From NCBI GenBank assembly GCA_018894105.1, contig CM032128.1, positions 20,379,001 to 20,443,000 of the forward strand: a DNA stretch of 64,000 nucleotides, written 5' to 3'. The notes beneath the pieces are model-generated. The model had not been told where the DNA came from. It made no database searches and was given only the letters and a program-made list of their open reading frames with translations. The stretch's first letter is position 1. Each line of letters starts with the position of its first letter. Shown here piece by piece: positions 1-11,130 of this stretch. The position numbers were made by a program, and so were the translations under genes. The stretch is from Jacaranda mimosifolia. Lineage: Eukaryota; Streptophyta; Magnoliopsida; Lamiales; Bignoniaceae.

Positions 1-400
1 AATTCAAATAGCAATGGTCGAAGAATCACAAGCAAAGAAGAAGAGAAGTTCAAATAGACTGTTAAGAGCAACACAAGAATTGAAGATCAATATGGCATAG
101 GGGAACGACAATTTTTAACAAGAAAATGGTTAACCATAATGATATGTTTACTAATATATACGTAAGATAAGAATTCATATCCGGTGAGATTGAGAATTTG
201 GATAATAACAACTCAAGAATTTGAAGCAAAAAGAACAATTCAGACAGACTGTTAAAATTCAACATAAGAGTTGAAGAATAGTATAGAACAAACAAACAAC
301 AACTATCGAATCTCAACGCAAACAAGATCAAACAATAATGATATAATAACAAATACATATGCTCTTTTCCCTTCAAAGAAATCTAGTTATAAACTCACCT
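1..400. repeat. Degenerate direct duplication, period about 188 bp
   Basis: A block starting near 48 (AAGTTCAAATAGACTGTTAA) recurs near 232 as a diverged copy containing AATTCAGACAGACTGTTAAA, followed in both by a stretch reading like ACA(C/T)AAGA(A/G)TTGAAGA. No gene is supported here. The minus strand is open for about 100 codons at 62-376, but its hydrophobic, low-complexity translation resembles nothing I know and is best explained by base composition. Confidence 0.4.
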
Positions 401-1862
401 GGCAAATGCAGAGGAATCCTTAGCTGTATAGACGGTCAAGTCCTTACTTCCTAGTCAGTCCAAAATTTTATCATAAGATAACCTAAATCATTATTATATA
501 CATTCTTGAAATCATAAGCATGTTTATACCTAGCGTCCTTATTAGGATTTAGTGTTTAACTCATTTCATCCTACCATAATTTTTTATCTTGTATCCATAC
601 CAAGATGCCTAAGGTAACTTAGTTTAGAATTCTCAATTTATTAAGTCGCTAAGCATGTTACTGATACTATTATCTTTAGCTTTCTCAATTATATCAATAC
701 AGCTTAATAATTTCAAATGGAATCTTTATTAACCTAAGACTGTTCTTTAAATTTATAAGAAGGTCTTAATTTATAGTTTACTCCGTCTGAATTAAGTTAT
801 GCGTCCAATTTCAATATGTTATAACACAATCGCAACAAATTAGGGCTAATTAATTCGATAAAATTCAATATTTATCATATTGGACTAGGTTCAAGTCCAA
901 ATCAAATGCCAATTTAAGCCTGGATGGATCCAAAATCAAATTATAGTGTCTTGCCCTAAAGTTGCTGCCACCGTTGCTGCCGGAGTTGGAAACTGCCACC
1001 ATCAACCGATTTATCTCATTCTAGTGAACAAAGTCCCTCAACTAATTTCTGATGATGATGCCAGCATGCCGGTGAATTGGCCTTCTAAATTCACTGCAAC
1101 CTAAATACCACCGTGTCGCCACCATATTAAATTGCTTCGCCACTGCTGGTTGAAACTCCAAATTGAAGCTACCACTACTTTGCACATGACATTTTGACCA
1201 AAATCGTTCTAGGCTCAACCCCGTTTTGTTGTTGGAAGCGGCTGAACTGCCACATCCACCGTTGCTTGTTGTTAGCCTAATTTTTTCTGATGAAATATTC
1301 GATGGTTTTCAGTATTTTTGGTATGGTTGGATTCCTTTTAGCTAGTGGAAGATAACTGTTGTGTTAGTTTCCAAATTTTCGGCCGTTCGCACATTAGGTA
1401 AGGTTAGGCATATTTTGAGAATTTAATATATTTTTGTCCTTAATCTATATATATAAAACTACTTGTCAACCTTTCCAATTTGACCCCAAAAGTATCAACC
1501 GCTTTCAATTGAGTCGTTGAGTTTCTAACCGCCTTATACTTTGGTCCCTAGGTTTCAATTGAGTCCTCCAACTTTTGTTTCTTACACATTGGCCCTAGCA
1601 TTTTTGATTCTGGGCAATTGAGTCCTAATTTAATTACTTTATAGTTCTTAACCTTTTGACTTCCTCACATTAGCCTCCAAATTTTATAATTTTGGATAAT
1701 CAAACCCTTCTCTCATTTATGATTAAATTCCTCCACTGTCAATAATTATCCATATGCCTCAATTAAAATTTAACTCATAATTATTCTAACCCAATTTATG
1801 AAATTTGTATTTTATTTTGTTAGAATATAATTTTGATTTAGGAACAAGTTTAGGATGTTACA
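401..1862 (-). repeat. Possible gypsy (chromovirus-like) LTR remnant
   Basis: Read on the minus strand, the segment would begin at 1862 with TGTAACATCC, close to the TGTAACACCC start common in Tekay/Del-type LTRs. At 1490-1650 short blocks reading like TTTCAATTGAGTC recur, a style often seen in such LTRs. No matching second LTR, primer-binding site or gag-pol lies nearby, so this may be a solo or truncated LTR, or not an LTR at all. The lower edge is not defined. Confidence 0.25.
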
Positions 1863-1954
1863 ATACATATAAATATATACATCGTATAAATATAAAAATA
1901 TATAATTTTATATTCCCAATCCATCCCACTCCCCCATCTCCCACTAAAACTATT

Positions 1955-2365
1955 CAAAGCTGCCATGGCAGCCTCCAAACTGGTCCGAGCTGGCCAAATT
2001 TAGATCTGGCCATGTGCGGCCGATGGCCTTTTTTTTTTGAAAAAAGTTATATCTATATATACACTTTCTATACATACATATTTATCATGTGTATATATAC
2101 ATATATACATACTTATATTGGTTTCTTCACGGTGGTCATGGATGCCAGTTTTTTCATGGTGGCCATGGTCGCTACTTTTTAAGGTTGGCTATGGCCACGG
2201 CCAGCCCTATTTCGCAGTGACCATGGCCACATGTTTTTAAGGGGCTTTCCATGGCCAGTCCATAGTCATTGCCAAAAGGGGCCTTTTTTCGTGGCAGCCA
2301 TGGCCGTTGGTTTTTAAAGATGGCCATGGCTATGGCAGCCCATAGCTAGGCCATGGTGGCATATG
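1955..2365. repeat. Cluster of CCATGG palindromes
   Basis: About 400 bases, more GC-rich than their AT-rich surroundings, contain at least seven CCATGG hexamers, most inside a larger GGCCATGGC-like context, along with related GGCCATG and GGCTATGG variants. Spacing is irregular (roughly 25 to 60 bases), so it is a degenerate clustered repeat rather than a clean satellite. Open frames across it are short and mutually overlapping, and I do not call a gene. Confidence 0.5.
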
Positions 2366-3153
2366 GGTGGGGGGTGGAAGAAAGAGGATTAGGGTTATAG
2401 TAAATTATATATATATTATTTATAAGTATGTATATATGTAATATATACACACATTATATAATATAATATATTTATTTTATAAATACATTTTTATAATTTT
2501 TTATAAATATGGTTTTATTTGAGCTATTGATTTTTTCAAAAACATCCATCGACGATATTAGGGGTATAATAGTCTTTTTATATGTGAAAAAACCCTTAAA
2601 AACTCGTATATACATACGCATGAGCTTCACTAGTGCCCATAAGGTAGGCTGTTGCATGATTTTAAAAATGTCAAGTAGCTTTTTTAACCATTTTTTTTTC
2701 ACAGTGGGTTAAATCACCATAATCGTATTTGACAGGGTTTGAATTAAATTTTGCCTAAAATTAGTCATTAATCCATAACGTTTTCTTTTATGTTTTGTAT
2801 AGAATTGGTCAGAATTCAACCATAGAATTTTCAATATTTTGTAGTCACTAGAGCCCTAATTTTTAGTAGTGATATATGTTTTAGGGTCACATAAATGTTG
2901 TGCATGGATCAAGACATTTTCGCACAACACACTCATCGTGTGGAAATCTTTATGAAATTAATGATATCTCATTTCAATAACTTTTAGCTTCAAACAATTT
3001 AAGATGAAACCCATAGAGGTATATTTTTGTATTATCATCCTATGCATGACCTTGGCGCACAACTATATATGATCTTAGAAATTCATTTAAATGTTATATA
3101 CATAAATAAAGATAAGAAATTATCTACTATTGATATTGAATTAGAAAAAGCAA
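2366..3153. other. AT-rich intergenic stretch with TA-rich microsatellite
   Basis: An impure TA-rich tract occupies about 2400-2475. CACTA...AGTAGTG flanks a short core at 2847-2872; the last 19 bases read on the minus strand as CACTACTAAAAATTAGGGC, which resembles a CACTA-transposon end, but I found no partner end. Nothing coding is supported. Confidence 0.4.
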
Positions 3154-3390
3154 TCTTACAAGAAAAATCGATTTGCTTCATGGACTTTTCCAATAAAATC
3201 AAAAGTTTCAATCTGTAGGTGAAGAACTTGTCGAAAAAAACTTCTGACAAAAAAGTTTGTTGAAAATCCTTTCTAACAAACATTCTAATGGACTTTCTAA
3301 CAATATTCTGGTAAAAAATTAGTGCATCCCTTTATCAAGACCCAATGAAATTTTTAAATGAAGTATCATCAGAAGTTTTTTGATAGAATA
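3154..3390. repeat. CACTA-1 terminal and subterminal region
   Basis: The first about 45 bases align with the CACTA-2 right end (56586 read leftward on the minus strand): AAGAAAA, a T/G-rich stretch, then a TTTTC(T/C)AA-like block. Beyond this, short motifs such as TTCTAACAA and GAAAATCC recur, as is usual in CACTA subterminal regions where the transposase binds. Confidence 0.5.
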
Positions 3391-3789
3391 ATCTATCTAA
3401 AATTTATTTTTGTTTTTTTATTTACCATATCAATAATTTACTGAATCCACTGGCAACTTTTAATTTTAATTTTTTCTTTATCTTAGTTTTTTTCCAAAAA
3501 TTAGTTGGAAATATTAAATTAAATATTATAACTTTAATTTATTTTAAAATATAACCTGCTTATAATTAACATAAAATATGTATATAGTTGATCATATCAA
3601 TCAACTAAAAATGTAAAACTGAACAAATATATGTAACTTAATATTTATATATAACACATTCGAATATCCTCCAACAAATATAATCTACATTCTAACAATA
3701 TAAAATATGGTATCTAAAATCTAGGATGCCCCATCATCCCAAATGTGATCGTAAGAAATTATCTCCTTTTATATTTTCATCCTTACCAT
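3391..3789. other. AT-rich part of CACTA-1, no coding signal
   Basis: This stretch lies between the terminal repeats and the second-gene remnant. It probably corresponds to 3' untranslated and subterminal sequence. I see no motif beyond AT-rich runs. Confidence 0.4.
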
Positions 3790-4840
3790 TTTCAGCTTGC
3801 TACTTGTATGGAGTCAAATGCTAAAGCTGAGGGAAGCTTGTGCTGTATCAAAATATCCATCTTTTACATCATCGTCAATATCATCTACTCTTGTACCACG
3901 AATAGAGCATGATGTTGGTTGATTGTAGCTACTAACTTGTCAACTTGCTTTTGAATAACATCTAATGTTGATGCCCTCATAGTTGTCATGCTCTGCTCTG
4001 CATAGTTTGATCACATTAGGCTTGTGCTTTCATCTTTTCATCCAACACAGTAACGTGCTTCCTAATCTACTCCAACTCTACCCAATTGCCCCAGCAAAGT
4101 GGTTGACATAGAAACTGTCGATGTTCAATGGTATGCAAATTCATAGATCCAACATTTTCTATTGTGGCCCTTACAACCTTCAACCATATATTAGTCTCAA
4201 ATTGCTGAGTCCCAACATTAGTATCCCCATCTCATTGGGATTGGGATTGTTGGGTGAGGAGTTATTTTGAAAATCCTCTAATAAAATAAGTGCATAAAGT
4301 AAGTTACATAAGATTCAAATATAAGTTAACTAAATAACTGTGACTTTAACTGGATAAAAACTTACGTAAACCTTCACTAACCTTTGTCCTACCCATCTCC
4401 TATCTGCCTATTTTTAGTGGGTATGAGTAATGAGCTCATCATGCATTGGCAACTTATTCAACTTCTAAGCCAGCATGATAAACTCAAATGCAAGTTTCCT
4501 AATATAAATATTATATACTTAATAATCAAAGATAACAGACAAGGTATATATTGACAGTGGATGGACTTGCTAGCCTATCTATATGTGTACCAAGAGATAT
4601 GCATTCTCTTGTATGGAGTGATCCTTCAATCTAAGAAACACAATTCTTCTTAACTTGGCAGACTTCTTTTTGATGTTTGGGGATTCCCAAATACAGAAAA
4701 GGGCATTAAAAATCTCCTCACCATCCAAACATACTCTTGCCATTCTTTCAGGTGTCCAAATACGTATGTCGAAATACATGTCCCGAAGACGATGGCTTAT
4801 TTCTCTAATTTTTCCTGAGTATGAAACATAGTAAATCAAT
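3790..4840 (-). pseudogene. CACTA-1 second gene remnant (Transposase_24-like)
   Basis: Read on the minus strand, three blocks match exons of the intact CACTA-2 gene at 54103-55960. Block 1 (4839-4579) contains SHRLRDMY and, further on, NIKKKSAKLRR, equivalent to SHRLRDMY and NFKRKSIQAKMNR in exon 3. Block 2 (about 4500-4370) contains LNKLPMHDELITHTH and RRWV, equivalent to LNRPPTHAELFTRTH and KRWV in exon 4. Block 3 (about 4280-3800) contains a counterpart of SQQSEINIWL in exon 5. Frames shift and stops are frequent. Exon 1 (proline/serine-rich) was not recognised. The protein family is known from plant En/Spm transposons; no function remains here. Confidence 0.75.
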
Positions 4841-5649
4841 CAATTTTTTTTACACAACAATGAAGAGATAATACTTTCTATTCCTACCTATGTGTGTAAC
4901 TTCAATAATTAAATAGTAAGGATACACTACTCAGGTTCCATGTTTAAAAGCAGGATCAAAGTACTGATAATGACATAAAACTATGATCACGCTACACACA
5001 ATGAGATAAAACCACTCTCATATATGTTGTACAAAATATTTCAAATCCACAACATATTTAGTATTTATTTTCACCACTTGCCCATTTAATTTTTTTTAAC
5101 TCGAACACACGCCGCTATTCATGTCATTTGACCCTAATTCCAAGCTTACATGTGAAAATTTATTACCCATTACAAAATACTTTGGTTATGTCCCAACCAA
5201 TCTATTAGATCCCAAGGCATGTCATGTAAGAATTGATATATATCACAAAGTATATAAGTTATTAGAATTGATAAAATTTATAACCATAAAAAATGTATTT
5301 CAATAATTAGAGAATAAACTATACTTAATAAGACCTAAACGGATTTTCAATCTCTTGTTGAATCCTAGCACTGTCATTTTGGATAGTAATATGGAAAAGT
5401 TTAAGAAAATAACTACATTCACCAAGTAAAAGACCTAATTAGACATATAAACCATGGAATAAACAAACATTGAGTTACAAATGTTTGATTTTCTTAATAA
5501 ATTCTTTCATCTTTGTACAATTAAGTGAGAAATGCGACGTTACAGGCACAAGCTTTGCAATATTCAACCACCAATTCATACAAGAACTGGAGTCACAACT
5601 AAAATAATTGAAAATATATGAAGATAGTGGAAAGGAATCATCATTTTCC
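4841..5649. other. CACTA-1 interior, no clear domain
   Basis: Collinearity with CACTA-2 predicts the DUF4216 region and the first exons of the second gene here, but neither strand gives a convincing match. An open stretch of 60 codons at 5475-5657 (minus) is not recognisable. Confidence 0.4.
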
Positions 5650-6194
5650 ACCATCATTATTTCAAGAAACTATCATCCTCAAGGCATAAAACATGAGATT
5701 AGAATAAAAAAAAACTAGAATTAGCTCTGGACAAAGATATACCTCACAAATCTATAACTTCACTTGTTCTTTTTGTTTCACTATTGTTTTAAGCTCCAAG
5801 CTCCCTAGATGTAAAAACAAGAAAAACAAAATTGCAAATATAGGTTAATATGATAAAAAAAAAAACCACACAATTTTAAAATTCTTTAAATAATTATATT
5901 ATTTACCTTTTGAATGAATACATCTACCTCAATTATACTAAATCTCTAGTGTGTCCGTCTTCTATCAAATAAATGAGTAGATGCTCCATGCGAATAAAAA
6001 ATCCTAGTGGAAAGTCCTTGCCATACCACAAAGTTAGGAATTCAAATCTTTGAAGGATTTGCTTAATTCAACAAAAGATTTCTTACGTGATCTGTAACCT
6101 TTTGAATATAGTTGGTAACAATAGTTTCATGGATATATGATAATAACATCTCTTAAACCCATACAATTTTCTGCCATATGTTTCAACTTGTCTT
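5650..6194 (-). pseudogene. TNP2 transposase remnant, C-terminal part (CACTA-1)
   Basis: The reverse complement aligns at nucleotide level with the CACTA-2 TNP2 region after about 52290. One block reads like ATGAAA(C/T)TATTGTTACCAA against ATGAAATTGTTGTTTCCAA, and later blocks match around CATTTATTTGATAGA and GTATTCATT. This is the C-terminal side of the transposase, continuing the N-terminal side at 16343-17600 across the Copia-A1 insertion. Many stops are present. The DNA at 6190-6194 (GTCTT) is the left target-site duplication of the retrotransposon. Confidence 0.7.
6190..6194. other. Target-site duplication GTCTT, left copy
   Basis: GTCTT directly precedes the left Copia-A1 LTR, and the same five bases directly follow the right LTR at 16343-16347. 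Five bases is the usual copia duplication length. Confidence 0.85.
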
Positions 6195-7379
6195 AGTTGG
6201 AATAGTGCTCCGCAGCTAATTAGATTGGCATGTGAACTATTTCACTTATAATACAATCTTGATTGAATGATATTCATTATAAATGGCTATCTTTATTTTA
6301 TGCTTATTTCACTTCACAAGCATTTGGTTGAAGTCTTCAGATCACACAAGACTATGGGACTTGGTTATGCATTGGGTGGTGAGCATGAAACAAGTCTTAC
6401 ATGACCATGATCTTAAATCTTTCAAGTTGTAGAATCTTATGAGATAGGGCATCTAAGATTCAGATAGACTTGCATTAACGATGAATAAAGCCAAGGGTTG
6501 GATATTGCTCCGTTTAATGAGCAAACCATGTGAGACATGCTTGTTAGAGAACAAGTTCATTGAAGGCCCGCCCGAGAATCCACTAGATAGCCATAGTGGC
6601 AAGTTCTTCAGCTTATGTTAGTGTATATAATTAGCCATTTGACCTGAGAATCCATGGTAACATTGTGTTTAGATCTTCATACTTTTACTCTTCTTTAACT
6701 ACTTAGCGGGTCTTTCAGGTTGGGTATGAGCTACTTAGACATGGAGGTTTGTGAGATCCAAGATGGGATCTGACTCCTTGTCGTTGTGAAGGGCGAGTGC
6801 ATCTCCTATGTATTCTATAATGATCGATTCCAAGGAGTCCTTACGCAAGGTAGTGTGAAAATTTTGAAAAGAAGTTTTCTTAAGATGAGGTCACAAATCA
6901 AAATCGAAACCGAGGCTATTAGAGCGCCGAGAACTAGCTTGCCCTAGGCCTTTTCAGAAGATAGGAGACGGAATGACAATATTTGTATCGTAAGCGTAGA
7001 GCTAGAATGGTTCTCCAAGAGCATATTCAATTGGCCAATTAGTTGGTCTCCATGAGCTTGAGGTTGGACATCAACCATGGAGATTGGGTACTCTTCAATT
7101 AATAAGATTAATTGAATTGTGCCATTAGTTTAAAGGAGTTTAAACTAATGTAAATATTTCGATATTCTAAAAGTTACAAGAGTTGTGAGCCCATGTCCAA
7201 TGACTGGAATAACCTAATGAGTCACACACAAAATCCAATTGGAAATCCTACTTGATGAAGGGAATTTTCGAAGAGTTAGAAAATTCCATCCTGACCGAAT
7301 TTTTGAGGGAAACTGTTGACACAATTTTTTGTCATTTTGGCTTGATCAATTTAATTGTTAAATTGATCTAAATAATTTA

Positions 7380-7550
7380 AGGAGTTAAATTAGACCAATT
7401 AAATTAAGGAGTTAATTTAATTGGTGCTACATGACTATCAATTGATCAAGTTAACTCAAAGAGTTACGTTAACACATTCTAGCTTAAAGAGTTAAGCGAA
7501 TTGATTTAAAGAGTTAAGTAAAGATTAATTAATTAAATTAAGGGGTTAAT
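7380..7550 (+). repeat. U3 repeat of GAGTTAA-type motifs
   Basis: GGAGTTAA, AAAGAGTTA and AAAGAGTTAAG variants occur about six times in 170 bases, interspersed with TTAATTTAATT tracts, upstream of the LTR hairpin and TATA box. The same block is present in the right LTR (about 15335-15500) and inverted in Copia-A2. Such reiterated short motifs in U3 are often enhancer elements; that role is inference. Confidence 0.5.
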
Positions 7551-7719
7551 TTAATTAATGTGAAGAATTAATTTTGGAGGAAAAATTTAAATGAAGAGTT
7601 CATTAGGAATTTATTTAGATGACATTTTATGTGATAAAATGAAGATTCCAAATGAAATTCAAACGCAAGTGAAATGTGATTTCACATGCAACTTGCTTGC
7701 TTAGGTAGCACCTCATGGG

Positions 7720-7764
7720 AGGTGTGATGCCAACTAGCATCACACCTTTCCTCCCTCTATAAAT
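7720..7764 (+). promoter_or_regulatory. LTR core promoter: hairpin plus TATA box
   Basis: A perfect inverted repeat, AGGTGTGATGC (7720-7730) and GCATCACACCT (7737-7747), encloses the 6-base loop CAACTA. TATAAAT follows at 7758-7764 after a CT-rich spacer. Position in the LTR and conservation in the other LTR support a promoter role; the function of the hairpin is unknown. Confidence 0.6.
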
Positions 7765-8386
7765 GCATTATAGATGGACAGCCACTTAAGATGCTAGTTG
7801 GCAAAATTTAGATCTAAAAGTTAGATTCCCTTTTTCCCTCCAATTTTGTGATTATCTCATGTGTTGAGGCTTCATTATTTCTTCAGCTCTCCCTCCCCAA
7901 ATTTTCGGCCTTCATCCTCATTTTTCTCTCCTTTATTTTCCAGCTGATTAAGGAGAGATTTGGATTAGCCATTGGTGTGTGGATGATATTATTAGAGGCA
8001 ATACATTTGGATTGCTTGGCTTTTGGAGATCCACAATAGAGGCAGTAACTTTGGAGGGTCTTTTCAGGACCTTCCCGAAGTCATTTTTGGATGGATTTTT
8101 TACTGGATCTTCATCAAGGTGTTTCTGATCTTGTTTCAAAATTTCAGCCAATTTGGAGTAGATTGATAGGGGAATTGTTGCCATCTTGCTGTTGCGCCAG
8201 GGGAGACTGCATTAAAAGAGTTCAAACAAGTCTTCATCTCTTTGGTTGGATTTTGCTATTAAGGTAATTTTCTGATCCAAATCCAATTTAGTAACATGAA
8301 TTAGATCCTTGGGAAGGTATAATCAAGTTAGATTTCCGTTTTTAATTGTTTTATAATTGGATCCTTTGCTTACACCTTGTTTCAAG

Positions 8387-8399
8387 TTGTATCGGAGCC
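8387..8399 (+). other. Copia-A1 primer-binding site
   Basis: TTGTATCGGAGCC begins two bases after the LTR and matches 11 of 13 bases of the usual initiator-methionine tRNA complement, TGGTATCAGAGCC. Confidence 0.8.
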
Positions 8400-10392
8400 T
8401 AAATTCATGCTTTAATTTGGATTTTTGGATGATTGATTCATGTGATGGATTGATCTAGATATCCAAATACGTGATCCAATTTATGGATTGGAGTGTTTGG
8501 ATGATGATGCATGTGACTCCTTTGCTTGATAAATTAAAATTATACTAATATGTATTTTAAGTGTTAATTCATATGTTTAGCATGTTTTAATTCATAGTTG
8601 CTAATGTTACATTTTGATTTAGCATTAGTTGGTGTTATATGTTGATATAACATGTTAAAATTGGCCTTAAATAGTTTTTGTCATTTTTGGATCCAATTTG
8701 ATTGGAGTTTATTGGAAATTTTTGAAGAATTATGATTCTTATTTGAACTTGAAGTTTGAAGCATGTTTGAGCACGTGAAATTTCATTTTTGAAAGGTGTT
8801 TTGAATCTAAAATTTTATCTATAATGTGTGATTTTGTATTTAGGATGTGTCCTAAAATTTTTGGTGCACAAAAGTTGAGCCAAAATTGGCTTGGCTCGAT
8901 TTAAACCCCAAAATAGGGGTGCTGCCAACAACCTGGCTAGGTGCTGCCAGCAGCGGGTGCATCATAGGTCTGCCAGCTGCACAGCCAGCCAACCAAGCTG
9001 GGGTAACAGCACTATGTTGGGTTTTGGATGAGTTTTGAGCTCTTTTTTTGTGTTCCTTAAGTGACCAAAATTGATCTAAATCATTCTACATAGATGCACA
9101 AGTGTTGTGCAAGTTCTCAAAATTATGTTGGACATTTTTGATTGCTTTTAGAAACTTGTTCAAGTTAATCTCCAATTTTGTGCAAAAATGAGATGCATAA
9201 ATGTTATGCTTATTTTTGCCTTGGCCAATTAATTATTTATGAGATAAGCATATAATTGTTAGAATTGAATGCCAATTCTTGATTTATTTATTGTTCATTT
9301 AATTGTTGAATGAATGATGAATGAATGAGATGATCATGAGCGTTTAATATTGATTTTATTTGTTTCAAGTTGTTGAAAATGTTGTATTAAATTGGGCCTT
9401 GCATACCTTTTACTTTGTATCTTGTAAAAGTTGTGAGAGTAGAATCACCAGGAGTGATGATTTCTTCCTCATGTAAATATTACAAGGAGCAAAGAAGATC
9501 ATTGGAGGCATAAAGACCCATGAATGTATGGGGATACATTTTTGTAATAGCTAGATTTAATCAATACACTTAAAATTAACTAAGTGGTGTACCTATGGCT
9601 CTAAGTGCACCACTTGGTTAAGGCTCATGGTCATCCCACCCTAGAAGCATGCTAGGCGCATTTACTTATTTATGCTTTCCATATCCTATTGATATATGAG
9701 ATGCATGGTTATGATATAGAAAACCTAAATAAGAAGATAAAATTGATGAGATCTTTGCAAGCTAGAAAATCCATCCACTTAGAAAGTCTAAGTACTTTCA
9801 AATATTAAGTCAAAATGGATACAAATTAAAAAGGAGTTTTAATTAATCCATGCCTTCTACCAATAGTATGTGGCATGATGATGCTACCACATTTGTGTGA
9901 TGTCTTACAAATTGTGGGTCACACTTATGGTGGAAAGTTGTGATCACATACTTAGCATATGATGTACCTTTGATTTGATGCTTCCCATGTATTGGCACAC
10001 GAGTCGTGGGATGACATGGAGCGGTCTTGAATCAAAGCTTGATTGGTAGGTCCGACTTAACACCTAGTAGTGTAGATGTCGCACGAGTCATGGGTCTATC
10101 TGAAAAGTGAGGCAAAATATATTAAGGATTGCATAGAAATGTAATTAGCAAAAGTTGCTTTCCTTTCGATTGTTTGTAGATGTCTCACGAGTCGTGGGTC
10201 CACTACAAGTCCTTAGGGCCTTGATTCTCACTAGAAAATGAGATTTCTTGAATTCTTCTAGGGGGTGAAGAATTTGATAAAATAGTTGGAGAAAAACATG
10301 CTCGAAAGAACATGAACATGTTTTCAATATCAATATTCAATCACATGCTTATATTCTATTTTTTGCTTTTGATGATTTGCAAAATCTCCAGT
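8400..10392 (+). other. Copia-A1 untranslated leader
   Basis: Nearly 2 kb between the primer-binding site and the first gag-like ATG at 10393. No coding domain was recognised. It contains repeated ATTGAATGAATGATG-like runs near 9300 and a GC-richer patch at 8920-9010 with repeated CTGCCAGC-like words. Confidence 0.5.
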
Positions 10393-11130
10393 ATGGCTAA
10401 GAATCCACTCAACATTATTTGGGAAACCAATAAACCAACTGGGCTTAACTTTCACAATTAACTTAACCTCAAAATCATTCTAGATTCCTAGAAAAGGATA
10501 AATGTCTTATATCATGGTACTCCTTATCCAAAAGGGATCAATGTAGATCAAGAGACATGTGAAATGTTCATGAATTGGGTTTATGATCATTCTATCCCAT
10601 AGTCTCATGATGGAATCTACAAACTTCAAAAGTCTCAAGGACACATAAATAAATACCTCGGTTAAAGCTTACATGAGATGTAATGCAAATAAGTAATCAG
10701 AGGTTCATGTTGTCAAATGAGAATTTTCAACCTAGGATGAACGAGAAGTCATGTGACATTACTACGGTCTAAAGATAATTAGGCTTGTTGAGAAGCTCTT
10801 CAACTTGGACGCAGTGAAGGATAATAATCTCCATGAGGATTTGATCATCACATCCTTGCCGAGTTTTATTGATCAAAGTGTTGATCTAGACGGAGACGAC
10901 CATGACAAGGGCGTACCATTAATGCTTGCTTACTCCCCCAAGTCTATGGGCCCTAGGGGTACTAGAAAGGGAGGTAAAAGAAAGAAAAGTTCTTCCTCTA
11001 AAGGAAAGCGGCCATTAAAGGCATTCGGAGAAGTCAAGAAGATTATAAAGGATATAATCGATATTACTTGTTTCTACTTTGGCAAGAGAGGCCGTTAGAA
11101 GCGGTATTGCAAGGAATACCTTGTCACCCT
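10393..11130 (+). pseudogene. Copia-A1 gag remnant
   Basis: Starts near an ATG at 10393 (MAKNPLN...). A basic KGGKRKKSSSSKGKR stretch is followed by a nucleocapsid zinc knuckle, read as CFYFGKRGR-stop-KRYC. The expected pattern is Cx2Cx4Hx4C, but the second cysteine has become Phe and the histidine Arg, and a stop sits inside it. Several further stops and frameshifts break the N-terminal part. In an active element gag would form the particle around the RNA. Confidence 0.75.

Larger units (their letters stand above)
6195..8384 (+). repeat. Copia-A1 left (5') LTR
   Basis: Begins AGTTGGAATAG (an original TG now AG) and ends TTGTTTCA. It aligns with 14165-16342 over its whole length, the right copy having a deletion of roughly 45 bases early in the LTR. 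U3 holds clustered GAGTTAA motifs (about 7380-7545), an 11-bp perfect hairpin and a TATA box. Confidence 0.9.

Noticed and set aside
62..376. Minus-strand open frame of 104 codons
   Set aside because: Hydrophobic low-complexity translation inside a degenerate AT-rich duplication; no domain, no supporting context.
1805..2240. Overlapping plus-strand frames of 125 and 67 codons across the CCATGG island
   Set aside because: Composition follows the repeat and TA-rich tract; two frames overlap and neither resembles a protein.
2847..2872. CACTA...AGTAGTG palindrome-like end
   Set aside because: Looks like a CACTA terminus but no partner end or subterminal repeats of the same kind were found; kept only as a note in the spacer entry.
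7848..8184. Open frames on both strands in the Copia-A1 LTR
   Set aside because: They lie in the R-U5 part of a long LTR and overlap each other in opposite directions; the other LTR does not preserve them.
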